From NCBI RefSeq assembly GCF_001889605.1, contig NZ_CP018171.1, forward strand, positions 4,300,501 through 4,364,500: 64,000 nt of DNA. Direction: 5' to 3'. The notes below the pieces were generated by a model. It had not been told where the DNA came from, did no database searches, and saw only the letters and a list, made by a program, of their open reading frames with translations. Shown here piece after piece: positions 38,739-48,729 of the stretch (its first letter is position 1; each line of letters starts with the position of its first letter). Source of the DNA: Aquibium oceanicum (lineage in GTDB: Bacteria > Pseudomonadota > Alphaproteobacteria > Rhizobiales > Rhizobiaceae). A program made the position numbers and the translations under genes.

Positions 38739-41700
38739 TTACTCCGCGGCCTCCGCGAAGGTGGTTGGCACGTAGTTGAGGATCGGTCCGAGCCAGCGCT
38801 CGACCTCTTCCACGGCCATGCCCTTGCGGCGCGCATAGTCCGCGACCTGGTCGCGCTCCACCTTGGCGACGCCGAAATAGTAGCTTTCGGGGTGCGCGAG
38901 GTAGAGGCCCGAAACGGAGGAGCCCGGCCACATGGCATAGCTTTCGGTGAGCTTCACGCCGATCTCCCGTTCCGCATCCAGCAGACGGAAGAGGGTTTCC
39001 TTCTCGGTGTGGTCCGGTTGCGCGGGATAACCGGGGGCGGGGCGGATGCCGCGGTAGGGCTCGCCGACCAGTTGGTCCGGCGCGAGCGTCTCGTCGGGCG
39101 CGTAGCCCCAGAGCTCCTTGCGCACCACCTCGTGCATGCGCTCGGCGAAAGCCTCGGCGAAGCGGTCGGCCAGCGCCTTGACCATGATCGAGGAGTAGTC
39201 GTCGTTGGCCCGCTCGAAGCGCTCGGCGATCGCGATCTCCTCGATGCCCGCTGTCACCACGAAACCGCCGACATAGTCGGGCTTGCCGCTCGCCTCCGGC
39301 GCGACGAAATCGGCCAGTGCCATGTTGGCCTTGCCATCGCGCTTCGTCAGCTGCTGGCGCAGCGTGAAGAGCGTCGCCAGTTCGGCGGAGCGTCCGTCGT
39401 CGGTGAACAGGCGCACGTCGTCTCCGACCGCGTTGGCCGGCCAGAAGCCGACGACCGCCTTCGGGGCGAACCACTTCTCGTCGATGATCTTGGCCAGCAT
39501 CGCCTGCGCGTCCTCGAAGAGCTGGCGCGCGGCAGCGCCCTGCTTCTCGTCTTCGAGAATCTTCGGGTAGCGGCCCTTCATCTCCCAGGTCTGGAAGAAC
39601 GGCGTCCAGTCGATGTAGCGCGAGAGCTCCTCCAGGTCCCAGCCCTCGAAGACGCGGGTGCCGAGGAAGGAGGGCTTCGGCGGCTCGTAGCCCGCCCAGT
39701 CGATGCGGTGCGCATTGGCGCGCGCCCTGGCAAGCGGTAGTCGCTGCTTTTCGGCCTCCGAGCGGGCATGGGCGTCCGCCACCTTGCGGTACTCGGCCTG
39801 AATGGTCTCGACATAGGCGGGTTTCGCATCCGCCGAAAGCAGGCTGGAGACCACGCCCACGGCGCGGCTGGCGTCGGTCACGTAGATCGCCTGGCCGCGC
39901 TCGTAGCGCGGGTGGATCTTCACCGCAGTGTGGACGCGGCTGGTGGTCGCGCCGCCGATGAGAAGCGGGATGTCGAAACCCTCGCGCTCCATCTCCGCCG
40001 CGACATGCGCCATCTCGTCGAGCGAGGGCGTGATGAGGCCGGAAAGGCCGATGATGTCGACGTTCTGCTCGCGCGCCGTCTGCAGGATCTTGGTCGACGG
40101 CACCATGACGCCGAGGTCGATGATCTCGTAGTTGTTGCAGGCCAGCACGACCCCGACGATGTTCTTGCCGATGTCGTGGACATCGCCCTTGACGGTCGCC
40201 ATCAGCACCTTGCCGGCGCTCTCGCGCTCGCCACTGCCACCATTGGCGAGCTTCTCCGCCTCCATGTAGGGAAGCAGTACCGCGACGGCCTGCTTCATGA
40301 CGCGGGCCGACTTCACCACCTGCGGCAGGAACATCTTGCCCGAGCCGAACAGGTCGCCGACAACGTTCATGCCCGCCATCAGCGGACCTTCGATGACGTG
40401 CAGCGGGCGCTCGGCGTTCTGCCGCGCCTCCTCGGTGTCGGCCTCGATGTATTCGGTGATGCCGTTGACCAGCGCGTGTTCCAGCCGCTTTTCGACCGGC
40501 CACTCGCGCCAGCGCAGGTCCTTTTCGCGCGCTTCCTTGCCGGCCGAGCCCTTGTAGCGTTCGGCGAGTTCCAGCAGGTTTTCCGTCGCCGTTCCGCCTG
40601 CCTTCGGCGCGCGGTTCAGCACCACGTCCTCGCAGGCCTCGCGCAGCTCCGGATCGATGGTCTCGTAGACGGCGAGCTGGCCGGCATTGACGATGCCCAT
40701 GTCCATGCCCGCCTGGATGGCATGGTAGAGGAAGACCGCGTGCATGGCCTCGCGCACCGGCTCGTTGCCGCGGAAGGAGAAGGAGAGGTTCGACACGCCG
40801 CCGGAAACGTGGACGCCGGGCAGCGCGGTCGTGATCTCGCGCGCAGCCTCGACGAAGGCGAGGCCGTAGCCGTCGTGCTCCTCGATGCCCGTCGCCACCG
40901 CGAAGATGTTGGGATCGAAGATGATGTCTTCCGCCGCCATGCCGGCCTTTTCGGTCAGCAGCTTGTAGGCGCGCTTCGAGATCTCGACCTTGCGCTCCTT
41001 CGTGTCGGCCTGGCCCTTCTCGTCGAAGGCCATGACGACGACCGCGGCACCATAGGCGCGGCAGAGCTTCGCCTGCTTCAGGAAAGCCTCCTCGCCCTCC
41101 TTCATCGAAATCGAGTTGACGACCGGCTTGCCCTGGACGCATTTCAGCCCGGCCTCGATGATCTCCCACTTGGAGCTGTCGATCATCACCGGCACCTTGG
41201 CGATGTCCGGCTCGGCGGCGATCAGGTTCAGGAATTCGACCATCGCCTTCTGCGAGTCGATCAGCCCTTCGTCCATGTTGATGTCGATGATCTGGGCGCC
41301 GTTCTCGACCTGGTCGCGTGCGACGTCGAGTGCCGTGGCGTAGTCGCCGGCGGTGATCAGCTTGCGGAACTTGGCCGAGCCGGTGACGTTGGTGCGCTCC
41401 CCGACATTGACGAAGGGAATGTCGTCCGTGAGCGTGAAGGGCTCGAGACCCGACAGCCGCATCAGCGGCGCGATCTCGGGAATGGCGCGCGGCGGATACT
41501 TCGCAACCGCCTCGGCGATGGCGCGGATGTGGTCCGGCGTGGAGCCGCAGCAGCCGCCGACGATGTTGACCAGCCCCTCGCGCGCAAAGCCCTCGATCTG
41601 CTCGGCCATGAATTCCGGGCTTTCGTCGTATTCGCCGAAGGCGTTCGGCAGGCCGGCATTGGGATAGGCGCAGGTCAGCGTGTCGGCAACGCCGGAGATT

Positions 41701-42527
41701 TCGGCCAGATGCGGGCGCATGGCGGCGGCGCCGAGCGCACAGTTGAGACCGATGGAAACGGGACGCGCATGGCGCACGGAGTTCCAGAAGGCGGTCGGCG
41801 TCTGGCCCGACAGCGTGCGGCCGGAAAGGTCGGTGATCGTGCCGGAGATCATGACCGGCAGGTCGACGCCCTTCTCCTCGAACACCTCGCCGCAGGCGAA
41901 GATCGCCGCCTTGGCATTGAGCGTGTCGAAGATGGTCTCGATCAGGATGAGGTCGGCGCCGCCGTCGATCAGGCCGCGCAGCTGCTCGCCATAGGCGAGA
42001 CGCAGATCGTCGAAGCTGACCGCGCGGTAGCCGGGGTTGTTCACGTCGGGCGAGATGGAGGCGGTGCGGTTGGTGGGACCGAGCGCACCGGCGACGAAGC
42101 GGCGCCTGCCGTCTTCCTGCTGCGCCCGGATCGCCGCGCGCTTGGCCAGCCGCGCGCCGTCGCGGTTCAGATCGTAGACGATATCCTCCATGCCGTAATC
42201 GGCTTGCGCGATGCGCGTGGAGGAGAAGGTGTTGGTCTCCAGGATGTCGGCGCCGGCAATGGCGTAGCGGTAGTGAATCTCCTCGATCGCGGCCGGCTGG
42301 CTGAGGATCAGGAGGTCGTTGTTGCCCTGCTGGTGGCAGGCGCATCCGTCGAAGCGCTGGCCGCAGAAATGGTCCTCGCCGAAACCGAGCGCCTGGATCT
42401 CCGTGCCCATGGCGCCGTCGAGCACGAGTATGCGTTCGGCCGCGGCTGCCAGCAGTGCGGAGCGGATTTCCGATCCGTCCAGCTTGTGGGCGACGGGGCC
42501 GAAGAGCGCGTCGAGGCTGGAGGCCAT
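38739..42527 (-). CDS. metH: Cobalamin-dependent methionine synthase
   Basis: A 1262-residue enzyme that methylates homocysteine using methyltetrahydrofolate through methylcobalamin. Domains in order: homocysteine domain with zinc ligands C263 (GLNCALG) and C326-C327 (GGCCGSTPD); folate domain (about 360-630); cobalamin domain with [12 protein letters not shown] near residue 780, the histidine being the lower cobalt ligand; and the AdoMet reactivation domain with [16 protein letters not shown]. coli MetH has 1227 residues, so it is complete. The ATG at 42527 is chosen because the longer GTG at 42572 lies inside the promoter. The palindrome described separately suggests control by the methionine-cycle state. 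Confidence 0.95.
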   Translation of the reverse strand: MASSLDALFGPVAHKLDGSEIRSALLAAAAERILVLDGAMGTEIQALGFGEDHFCGQRFDGCACHQQGNNDLLILSQPAAIEEIHYRYAIAGADILETNTFSSTRIAQADYGMEDIVYDLNRDGARLAKRAAIRAQQEDGRRRFVAGALGPTNRTASISPDVNNPGYRAVSFDDLRLAYGEQLRGLIDGGADLILIETIFDTLNAKAAIFACGEVFEEKGVDLPVMISGTITDLSGRTLSGQTPTAFWNSVRHARPVSIGLNCALGAAAMRPHLAEISGVADTLTCAYPNAGLPNAFGEYDESPEFMAEQIEGFAREGLVNIVGGCCGSTPDHIRAIAEAVAKYPPRAIPEIAPLMRLSGLEPFTLTDDIPFVNVGERTNVTGSAKFRKLITAGDYATALDVARDQVENGAQIIDINMDEGLIDSQKAMVEFLNLIAAEPDIAKVPVMIDSSKWEIIEAGLKCVQGKPVVNSISMKEGEEAFLKQAKLCRAYGAAVVVMAFDEKGQADTKERKVEISKRAYKLLTEKAGMAAEDIIFDPNIFAVATGIEEHDGYGLAFVEAAREITTALPGVHVSGGVSNLSFSFRGNEPVREAMHAVFLYHAIQAGMDMGIVNAGQLAVYETIDPELREACEDVVLNRAPKAGGTATENLLELAERYKGSAGKEAREKDLRWREWPVEKRLEHALVNGITEYIEADTEEARQNAERPLHVIEGPLMAGMNVVGDLFGSGKMFLPQVVKSARVMKQAVAVLLPYMEAEKLANGGSGERESAGKVLMATVKGDVHDIGKNIVGVVLACNNYEIIDLGVMVPSTKILQTAREQNVDIIGLSGLITPSLDEMAHVAAEMEREGFDIPLLIGGATTSRVHTAVKIHPRYERGQAIYVTDASRAVGVVSSLLSADAKPAYVETIQAEYRKVADAHARSEAEKQRLPLARARANAHRIDWAGYEPPKPSFLGTRVFEGWDLEELSRYIDWTPFFQTWEMKGRYPKILEDEKQGAAARQLFEDAQAMLAKIIDEKWFAPKAVVGFWPANAVGDDVRLFTDDGRSAELATLFTLRQQLTKRDGKANMALADFVAPEASGKPDYVGGFVVTAGIEEIAIAERFERANDDYSSIMVKALADRFAEAFAERMHEVVRKELWGYAPDETLAPDQLVGEPYRGIRPAPGYPAQPDHTEKETLFRLLDAEREIGVKLTESYAMWPGSSVSGLYLAHPESYYFGVAKVERDQVADYARRKGMAVEEVERWLGPILNYVPTTFAEAAE

Positions 42528-42564
42528 GGGGCAGATACTCTCATGCTGTTTCCGGAATGAGCGG

Positions 42565-42593
42565 ATAGTCACATAAGGATATCTTTATGTCAA
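42565..42593 (-). promoter_or_regulatory. metH promoter with embedded 20-bp palindromic operator
   Basis: On the minus strand, TTGACA (42593-42588) and GACTAT (42570-42565) are spaced by 17 bp. The palindrome ACATAAGGATATCTTTATGT (42571-42590, a single mismatched pair) fills the spacer. A repressor bound there would block RNA polymerase. From memory, alphaproteobacterial methionine-cycle genes are controlled by an ArsR-type regulator (SahR/SamR) with a GATATC-centred site; matching it to this palindrome is inference. Transcription would start near 42558, giving a leader of about 30 nt. Confidence 0.65.
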
Positions 42594-42672
42594 CATGGAG
42601 CATCCTGCGGACGCGGCTAGGCGGGGCGGCGGCCCCGGGAGCGCCGCTCCACCGATCAGCAGCCGCAGCGGA

Positions 42673-43218
42673 TCAATCCATCTTCATCTTCGATCCGTTC
42701 TCGCCGTGTTTCATTGCAGCGCCGATTGCTTCGACCTTGAATTCGATCGCGACCTCGCCGGCCTTCTCGAAGGTCAGCGTTCCCGCGAAACGCTCATCCG
42801 CCTGAGGAAGAGATTGAAGGTCCATGAACATTAGGTGGATCGAGCCCGGCTTCAGTTCGAGGGCGCCACCTGCGGGAATCTCGAGAGCGCCTCCGAGAGG
42901 GCGCATCGTCATGACCCCCTTGTCGTCTACGGACATCTCGTGAATCTCGGTCCGTCCGGCGATCTCGGCGGTAACCGCGAGCAGCCGGTCCGGCTCCGAT
43001 CCATCGTTGCGGACCACGAAATAGCCCCCGGCGACCTTGGCACCGGCCGGTGCGGCGCGCGACCACGGATGCTGGATGACGAGATCGCCGGCCTTGAACT
43101 CGTGCGCGCTGGCCAATGAAACGAATGCGAACAGCGACAGGAAGGTCGCCGCGAGGAAACCGGCCGCATGGGTACGGCGCAGGAAGGAAAGCGCGGATGC
43201 GCGGATGAAAGCGGACAT
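42673..43218 (-). CDS. PCu(A)C copper chaperone
   Basis: A 181-residue periplasmic protein. A hydrophobic signal region (AAGFLAATFLSLFAFVSLASA) precedes mature HEFKAGDLVIQHPWSRA. Copper ligands of the H-x(n)-M-x(n)-H-x-M type are visible in TEIHEMSVDDKGVMTM and GSIHLMFMDL. Homologues deliver Cu(I) to the CuA or CuB site of cytochrome oxidase. The C-terminal methionine/histidine tail (AAMKHGENGSKMKMD) may also bind metal. It shares its neighbourhood with a DUF2946-like protein, which fits copper handling; metH downstream is separately controlled. Confidence 0.88.
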   Translation of the reverse strand: MSAFIRASALSFLRRTHAAGFLAATFLSLFAFVSLASAHEFKAGDLVIQHPWSRAAPAGAKVAGGYFVVRNDGSEPDRLLAVTAEIAGRTEIHEMSVDDKGVMTMRPLGGALEIPAGGALELKPGSIHLMFMDLQSLPQADERFAGTLTFEKAGEVAIEFKVEAIGAAMKHGENGSKMKMD

Positions 43219-43305
43219 GATGTGTCTCCGAAACGGGCTGTAATCCCCGCTCGCGCGGGGTGATCGGTCAGGAATGGAACGCCCCGGTTCTACCGGAGCG
43301 GACGA

Positions 43306-43683
43306 TCACACGGCCGACGGAGGTGCGCGGGGACTGCCGGGATGGGTCGCACGGCCGGGCAGCGGATGGCGGGTTTCGGCAAGAAGGATCGCGACCGGCG
43401 GCAACGGCCGCGGCGTGGGCGCTGCGGTGTCTTGTTGGGAAAGTACCGGCTCCGACGCAGCATGATTGCAGCCGAAGGTGCAGCAACCGGGCAGGCTGCC
43501 GTGGCTGCCGGTCTGCGGGTCGCCCGGCGCGCCCGAAAGGCATAGCACGTTGCCGAACGCGTCGACCTGTGGCGCGGCGGCATGGCCGGCGGCGGTGAAG
43601 CCCGTCGCAAAAAGCTGGACGAGCAAAAGCACGAGCGCGAGATGCGCCGTCCAGCCACCCGATGCCTTGCGAAGTCCCTTCAC
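43306..43683 (-). CDS. DUF2946-like small exported protein
   Basis: A 125-residue protein with a hydrophobic N terminus (LALVLLLVQLFATGFTAAG) and a cysteine pair cluster (LPGCCTFGCNHAA) around residues 66-78, followed by a proline-rich tail. This layout matches DUF2946 proteins, which are often found beside PCu(A)C and TonB-receptor genes and are suspected to participate in copper uptake. The only start that covers the hydrophobic part is GTG 43683, which has a weak ribosome-binding site. It lies 87 bp upstream of the copper chaperone on the same strand. Confidence 0.6.
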   Translation of the reverse strand: MKGLRKASGGWTAHLALVLLLVQLFATGFTAAGHAAAPQVDAFGNVLCLSGAPGDPQTGSHGSLPGCCTFGCNHAASEPVLSQQDTAAPTPRPLPPVAILLAETRHPLPGRATHPGSPRAPPSAV

Positions 43684-43819
43684 GCCTGCGACCGCTCAAT
43701 GCTGAGAACGCATCGTACCTAGCAGGTCAGATGCAGCCCGCCAACAAGACCGCGCCCGGTGCGGCGATTGGGCCGACCGGGCGCGAGATGCAGTCGCGGG
43801 AGGATGGGACGCGGGATGT

Positions 43820-44983
43820 TCAGGCCGCCCGCGCGGCCTTCTCGGGCTTGGCCGCCAGCAGCGCGCGGGCTTCCTTCGGCGGCAGGGCTTCCGGGCGCTC
43901 GCAGGTCGTCTTCATCTCGATGAACTTGCCCGCTTCGCCCGATTTCAGGATCGACGTCATCACCTCGATGGCGTGCAGCGATGCTTCGAGGGAGCAGCGG
44001 TGCGGCCTGCCCTCGCGGATCGCGACCGCCATGTCGGCCAGACCCGAGGCCCGGTAGTTGGCGAGCGGCCCGCGCGGGCTCTCCTGATTGTGCACCGAGA
44101 AGGGATGCTCCCATTTGGGCGCCTTCTTCACCGGCTTTTCCTTGGTGGTATAGCGCACCTCGCCGCCGAAGAAGTTCGGATCGGGCACGAAGAGCGAGCC
44201 CTCCTCGCCGTACAGCTCGATCGGCGAATGATTGTGCACCCACACGTCCCAGCTGGCGTTGAGGCTGATCACGGCACCGTTCTCGAAGTGCAGCAGCGCC
44301 AGGATGGTGGTCGGCGTCTCGACCAGGATCTTCTCGCCGGCACGGGGCTGGGACGCGATGGTGCGTTCCTTGGCCGGGATGGACGACAGGGCCGCCACGC
44401 GCCGCACGGGGCCGATGAGCTGGATCAGGTTAGCTATGTAGTAGGGCCCGATATCGAGGATCGGACCACCGCCGATCTTGAAGAAGAAGTCCGGGTTCGG
44501 GTGCCAATGCTCCATGCCGTGGCTCATCACGAAGCACGTGCCGCTGGTGATGCGACCGACGGCGCCGGAATCGACCACATGGCGTGCCAACTGGTGCGCG
44601 CCGCCAAGGAAGGTGTCGGGCGCGGAACCGATGCGCAGGTTCTTCTTCGCCGCGATCTTCTTCAGGTCGAGCCCCTCGGCGACCGAAAGCACGAAGGGCT
44701 TTTCCGAATAGACGTGCTTGCCCGCCTCCAGTGCGCGGCGCGAAACCTCGTAGTGCGCAGCCGGGATGGTCAGGTTGACCACGATGTCGACGTCGTCCGC
44801 CGCGACGAGTTCGTCGACCGTCGACGCCCGCACGCCGAATTCCGTCGCGCGCGCCCGGGCCGCCGCCATGTCGATGTCGGCGCAGGCGCGCATCTCGATA
44901 CCGCGGAAGAGCGGCCCGAGCCGCAAATAGGCGGCGGAGATGTTTCCGCAGCCGACGATCCCCACGCCCAGTTTCTTCGCCAT
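43820..44983 (-). CDS. Gfo/Idh/MocA family NAD(P)-dependent dehydrogenase
   Basis: A 387-residue sugar-type oxidoreductase. The dinucleotide motif VGIVGCGNISAAYLRL opens the Rossmann domain; YSEKPFVLSVAEG near residue 95 carries the conserved EKP lysine. The catalytic domain includes GGGPILDIGPYYIANLI, in which D-x-x-x-Y aligns with the family's D-x3-H region. Members oxidise inositols, glucosides or other polyols; the substrate is not determined. It is the last gene of the sugar-utilisation operon, 6 bp after the isomerase gene. Confidence 0.88.
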   Translation of the reverse strand: MAKKLGVGIVGCGNISAAYLRLGPLFRGIEMRACADIDMAAARARATEFGVRASTVDELVAADDVDIVVNLTIPAAHYEVSRRALEAGKHVYSEKPFVLSVAEGLDLKKIAAKKNLRIGSAPDTFLGGAHQLARHVVDSGAVGRITSGTCFVMSHGMEHWHPNPDFFFKIGGGPILDIGPYYIANLIQLIGPVRRVAALSSIPAKERTIASQPRAGEKILVETPTTILALLHFENGAVISLNASWDVWVHNHSPIELYGEEGSLFVPDPNFFGGEVRYTTKEKPVKKAPKWEHPFSVHNQESPRGPLANYRASGLADMAVAIREGRPHRCSLEASLHAIEVMTSILKSGEAGKFIEMKTTCERPEALPPKEARALLAAKPEKAARAA

Positions 44984-44989
44984 GATGTC

Positions 44990-45742
44990 TTACTCCTGGT
45001 AGGTGCTGGCCGCTTCGATCGAACGGCGGGCGAAGCGACCGATGTCGTTGGGATTGTCATGCTCCATGACGAAGAAGCGAGCGGAGGTCTTCGCGCGCAG
45101 CTGCGCCATGAGCGCCGCCCAGTCGATCGTGCCGTGGCCGACGTCGGCCCAGCCGTCCTCGTCCTTCCCCTCCCCCGGCTTCGCGATGTCCTTTACGTGG
45201 ACCGCGCTTATCCTGGACCCGTAGCGGTCGATCCATGCCGACGGATCGGCGCCGCCGCGCACCACCCAGGCGACGTCGATCTCCCAGCCGAGATCCGGCG
45301 CGGCGCAAAAGACGAGGTCCTGCGGCAGCGAGCCGTCGGGCAGCGCCTTGAACTCGAAATCGTGGTTGTGCCAGGCAAAGCCGTATCCCGCCTTGCCCGC
45401 CCTTTCACCCGCCTGCGCCAGCCGCTCGCCGAAGCCGCGCCAGCCGGCGGCATCCGCGGGCCGCTGGTCCGGCATGAGGAAGGGGCAGATCAGCGTCGTG
45501 ACGCCGAGCGCATCGGCGGTGCGGCGCACGCCGTCGAAATCGCTTTCCAGCGCGTCGATCGAGAAGTGTCCGGTCGGCATGGAAAGGCCGTTCCTGTCCA
45601 TTTCGGCGCGGAACGCCGGCGGATCGGAATAGACGCCGCCGAAGCCTTCGACCTGGCGGTATCCGCACTCCGCAAGCAGCTTGAGAACGCCGTCCCATGG
45701 CTGGAAATTGCGTGCGCTGTAGAGCTGAAAAGACCAGTCCAT
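44990..45742 (-). CDS. Sugar phosphate isomerase/epimerase (AP-endonuclease-2 fold)
   Basis: A 250-residue TIM-barrel protein. It begins WSFQLYSARNFQPW, and metal-ligand strands are recognisable in FAWHNHDFEFK near residue 122, WEIDVAWVVRGG near 153, AVHVKDIAKPGEG near 180 and FFVMEHDNP near 223. Related enzymes isomerise or epimerise keto-inositols and hexuloses and are commonly adjacent to Gfo/Idh/MocA dehydrogenases, as here. The pair probably converts the imported sugar into a central intermediate. Confidence 0.87.
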   Translation of the reverse strand: MDWSFQLYSARNFQPWDGVLKLLAECGYRQVEGFGGVYSDPPAFRAEMDRNGLSMPTGHFSIDALESDFDGVRRTADALGVTTLICPFLMPDQRPADAAGWRGFGERLAQAGERAGKAGYGFAWHNHDFEFKALPDGSLPQDLVFCAAPDLGWEIDVAWVVRGGADPSAWIDRYGSRISAVHVKDIAKPGEGKDEDGWADVGHGTIDWAALMAQLRAKTSARFFVMEHDNPNDIGRFARRSIEAASTYQE

Positions 45743-45776
45743 ATGAATTCTTCCCGGTATCGATGATGGTGAAACG

Positions 45777-46862
45777 TCAGAGTCTCTCGCCCGTCTCTCG
45801 GTCGAAGAGAGAGGCGTTGAGCGGGTCGAAGCCGATCGTCACGGTCGCGCCCGTCTCGGGCGACCGCTCGGAGATGACGCGCATGGTGAAGCTTTGGCCG
45901 CCGAGCCGCGTCCAGACCAGCGTGTCGGAGCCCATCGGCTCGACCACCTCGACCTGGACCTGCGCGGAAAACGGCCAGCCTTCGCCGGTGTTCACGCCCA
46001 CATGCTCCGGCCGGATGCCGAAGGAAGCCGGACCTTCCCGGAAGCCCTTGCCGTCGAACGGGTAGTTGGAGACCGGCGCACGGAAATCGCCCGAGACGAA
46101 CCAGGGAGCGCCGTCCCGCGTCTCGAGCGTTCCTTCGATGAAGTTCATGCCCGGCGACCCGATGAACTCCGCCACGAAGCGATTGACCGGGCGGTTGTAG
46201 ATGGTCTTGGGCGAGTCGAACTGCTGGATGATCCCGCCCTTCATCACCGCGATCCGGTCGGCGAGCGTCAGCGCCTCGATCTGGTCGTGGGTGACGTAGA
46301 TCATCGTGTTGGCGAGCTTCTGGTGAAGGCGCTTGATCTCGATACGCAGTTCCGAACGCAGCTTGGCGTCGAGGTTCGACAGCGGCTCGTCGAACAGGAA
46401 GACGTCCACGTCGCGCACCAGCGCACGGCCGATCGCGACGCGCTGCCTCTGCCCCCCGGAAAGTGCCGCCGGCTTGCGTTTCAGCAACGGCTCGATCTGC
46501 AGGATCTCCGCGGCGCGGGCGATCCGCTTGCGGATCTCGTCCTTCGGTACCCGGGCGTTCTTCAGGCCGAAGGCGAGGTTTCCCTCGACCGTCATCTGCG
46601 GATAGAGCGCATAGGACTGGAACACCATGCCGATGCCGCGGTCCTTGGGCTGTTCCCAGGTGACGTTCTTGCCATTGATGAAGACCTGTCCGTCGGACAC
46701 ATCGAGCAGGCCGGCGATGCAGTTGAGAAGGGTCGACTTGCCGCAGCCCGACGGTCCGAGCAGGACGAGGAACTCGCCATGGTCGACCTCCAGGTTGAGG
46801 GAGCGCAGGACCTCGACCGACCCGAAGTTCAGAGACAGTTCCTTGACTTCCACACTCGGCAT
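45777..46862 (-). CDS. Sugar ABC importer ATPase (UgpC/MalK type)
   Basis: A 361-residue ATPase. Walker A is GPSGCGKST (36-44), the signature is LSGGQRQR, Walker B is FLFDEPLSNLDA, and a C-terminal OB/regulatory domain of about 120 residues (with FGIRPEHVG) is present as in MalK. It energises the two permeases encoded upstream. The start at 46862 lies 4 nt after the stop of the permease gene. A shared-type UgpC ATPase can serve more than one importer. Confidence 0.92.
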   Translation of the reverse strand: MPSVEVKELSLNFGSVEVLRSLNLEVDHGEFLVLLGPSGCGKSTLLNCIAGLLDVSDGQVFINGKNVTWEQPKDRGIGMVFQSYALYPQMTVEGNLAFGLKNARVPKDEIRKRIARAAEILQIEPLLKRKPAALSGGQRQRVAIGRALVRDVDVFLFDEPLSNLDAKLRSELRIEIKRLHQKLANTMIYVTHDQIEALTLADRIAVMKGGIIQQFDSPKTIYNRPVNRFVAEFIGSPGMNFIEGTLETRDGAPWFVSGDFRAPVSNYPFDGKGFREGPASFGIRPEHVGVNTGEGWPFSAQVQVEVVEPMGSDTLVWTRLGGQSFTMRVISERSPETGATVTIGFDPLNASLFDRETGERL

Positions 46863-46866
46863 ACGC

Positions 46867-47808
46867 TCACCCCTTCACGGCACCGGCAGCAATGCCGCGC
46901 ACGAACAATTTGCCCGACACGAAATAGATGACGAGCGGCACCAGCCCCGTCAGCAGCGTCGCCGCCATGTTGACGTTGTATTCCTTCACGCCCTGGACGG
47001 AGTTGACGATGTTGTTGAGCTGGACCGTCATCGGATAGGTGTCGGGCTTGGCGTAGACGACACCGAACAGGAAGTCGTTCCAGATGCCGGTGACCTGGAT
47101 GATCATGGCGACGACGAAGATCGGCAGGCTCATCGGCAGCATGATCTTGAAATAGATGCCCCAGAAGCCGGCGCCGTCGACGCGTGCCGCCTTGAACAGT
47201 TCCTCCGGCACCGAGGTGAAGTAGTTCCTGAACAGGAGCGTCAGGATGGGCATGCCGAAGACGGTGTGGACCAGAACCAAACCCGCGAGCGAACCGTAGA
47301 GCCCCATTTCGCGCAGGATGATGACCAGCGGGTAGAGCATCACCTGGTAGGGGATGAAGGCGCCGAAGATCAGGATGGTGAAGAACACGTTGGCGCCCTT
47401 GAACCGCCAGTTGGCGAGCGCGTAGCCGTTGAGCGAGGCGATGGCGATCGACAGGAAGACCGACGGCACCAGGATCCGCACCGAGTTCCAGAACCCGCGC
47501 GACAGCCCCTCGCAGTTGAGGCCGGTACAGGCGGTGGCCCAGGCCTTCACCCAAGGCTCGAAGGTGATCTCGACGGGTGGCGAGAAGATATTGCCGAGCC
47601 GTATCTCGGGCATTCCCTTCAGCGAGGTCACGACCATGACGTAGAGCGGCAACAGGTAGTACAGCGCCACGACGAAGAGCGTGCCGTAGATGAAGATGTT
47701 GCGCCGCGACACCATGGGGCGAGGACGCGCCCCGCGCGGGCCGCTGAGTTCGGCCGAGGCGGCATCGGCACTGGCCCCCGCCATATTGATCGCGCCGACG
47801 TTAGCCAT
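46867..47808 (-). CDS. Sugar ABC importer permease (MalG/UgpE type)
   Basis: A 313-residue membrane subunit. About six helices are visible, the first at about residue 38 (FIYGTLFVVALYYLLPLYVMV). The EAA loop contains PEELFKAARVDGAGFWGIYF near residue 216, the hallmark of MalG-type permeases. A periplasmic segment with cysteine and glycine (ACTGLNCEGLSRGFW) follows helix one. The start overlaps the end of the other permease gene by 8 nt. Confidence 0.92.
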   Translation of the reverse strand: MANVGAINMAGASADAASAELSGPRGARPRPMVSRRNIFIYGTLFVVALYYLLPLYVMVVTSLKGMPEIRLGNIFSPPVEITFEPWVKAWATACTGLNCEGLSRGFWNSVRILVPSVFLSIAIASLNGYALANWRFKGANVFFTILIFGAFIPYQVMLYPLVIILREMGLYGSLAGLVLVHTVFGMPILTLLFRNYFTSVPEELFKAARVDGAGFWGIYFKIMLPMSLPIFVVAMIIQVTGIWNDFLFGVVYAKPDTYPMTVQLNNIVNSVQGVKEYNVNMAATLLTGLVPLVIYFVSGKLFVRGIAAGAVKG

Positions 47809-48694
47809 GCTTCTTGCCCCCGAATTCGAGGTAGGCCCACGGGATGAGGACGATGAGGACCGACAGCAGCATCATGGTCGAGCCTGCGAAGCCCTGGCCG
47901 AGATTCTGCGACAGGAACATCGCGTCGTAGACGTACTTGGCCGGCACTTCGGAGGCGATGCCGGGGCCGCCGCTTGTCTGTGCGACAACGAGGTCGTAGA
48001 CCCGCACGATGCCCGACGCGATCAGGACCAGCGTGGTGATGAAGACCGGGCGCATCATCGGGATGACGATGAAGAGGTAGGTCTTCCAGATCGGAATGCC
48101 GTCGACCCGCGCCGCCTTCCAGATGTCCTCGTCGATGCCGCGCAGTCCGGCCAGCATCAGGCACATGATCAGGCCCGTACCCTGCCACAGGCCGGCGATC
48201 AGGATGCCGTAGATGACGATGTCCTGACTGTAGAGCGGATCGAAGGTGAAGCTCTCCCATCCCAGATCGCGGACCACCCCCTGGATGCCGAAATTGGGAT
48301 CGAGGATCCACTGCCACACCAGACCCGTGACGATGAAGGACAGCGCGAACGGATACAGGAATATCGAGCGGAACGTGTTTTCGAAACGGATCTTCTGGTC
48401 GAGCAGCGCCGCGAGGACGAAGCCGATGACCAGCGACAGGATGAGCGACAGAATTCCGTAAATGAACAGATTCTCGAGGGCGATCAGCCACTTGCGGCTA
48501 GCCCACAGCCGCTCGTATTGATCGAGCCCGACGAAGTTCAGCCGGGGCAGCAGTTTCGAATTGGTGAATGAATAGACGATGGTCCAGATCGTGCCCCCGG
48601 TGAACACCACGAGGGCCGTGGCGATCATCGGAATGGCGGCAATCTTGGCACTGAGGTTTCTGAACAACTGCGGTGGCCGCCTGGTCTGCGCCAT
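47801..48694 (-). CDS. Sugar ABC importer permease (MalF/UgpA type)
   Basis: A 297-residue membrane subunit with six helices, the first near residues 18-40. The EAA loop is DEDIWKAARVDGIPIWKTYL near residue 187. It forms the channel with the MalG-type partner. It lies 84 bp after the binding-protein gene, with a stable hairpin in that gap. Confidence 0.92.
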   Translation of the reverse strand: MAQTRRPPQLFRNLSAKIAAIPMIATALVVFTGGTIWTIVYSFTNSKLLPRLNFVGLDQYERLWASRKWLIALENLFIYGILSLILSLVIGFVLAALLDQKIRFENTFRSIFLYPFALSFIVTGLVWQWILDPNFGIQGVVRDLGWESFTFDPLYSQDIVIYGILIAGLWQGTGLIMCLMLAGLRGIDEDIWKAARVDGIPIWKTYLFIVIPMMRPVFITTLVLIASGIVRVYDLVVAQTSGGPGIASEVPAKYVYDAMFLSQNLGQGFAGSTMMLLSVLIVLIPWAYLEFGGKKHG

Positions 48695-48729
48695 TTGCGG
48701 TCTCCCCTCCCGGCATCGGTGCGATGACC

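Noticed and set aside
38542-42345. A 1267-codon open frame on the minus strand in another frame of metH
   Set aside because: All MetH motifs are in the 38739-42527 frame; this frame is low complexity, rich in R, G, A and H.
39768-42560. A 930-codon open frame on the plus strand across metH
   Set aside because: It is the antisense shadow of a highly conserved enzyme gene.
42528-42572. GTG at 42572 as the start of metH
   Set aside because: It lies in the -10/operator region of a strong promoter match and adds 15 residues unlike the family.
43245-43260. CCCCGC/GCGGGG hairpin as a terminator or riboswitch before the copper chaperone
   Set aside because: Only 6 bp, with no T-run and no recognised aptamer; common by chance at this GC content.
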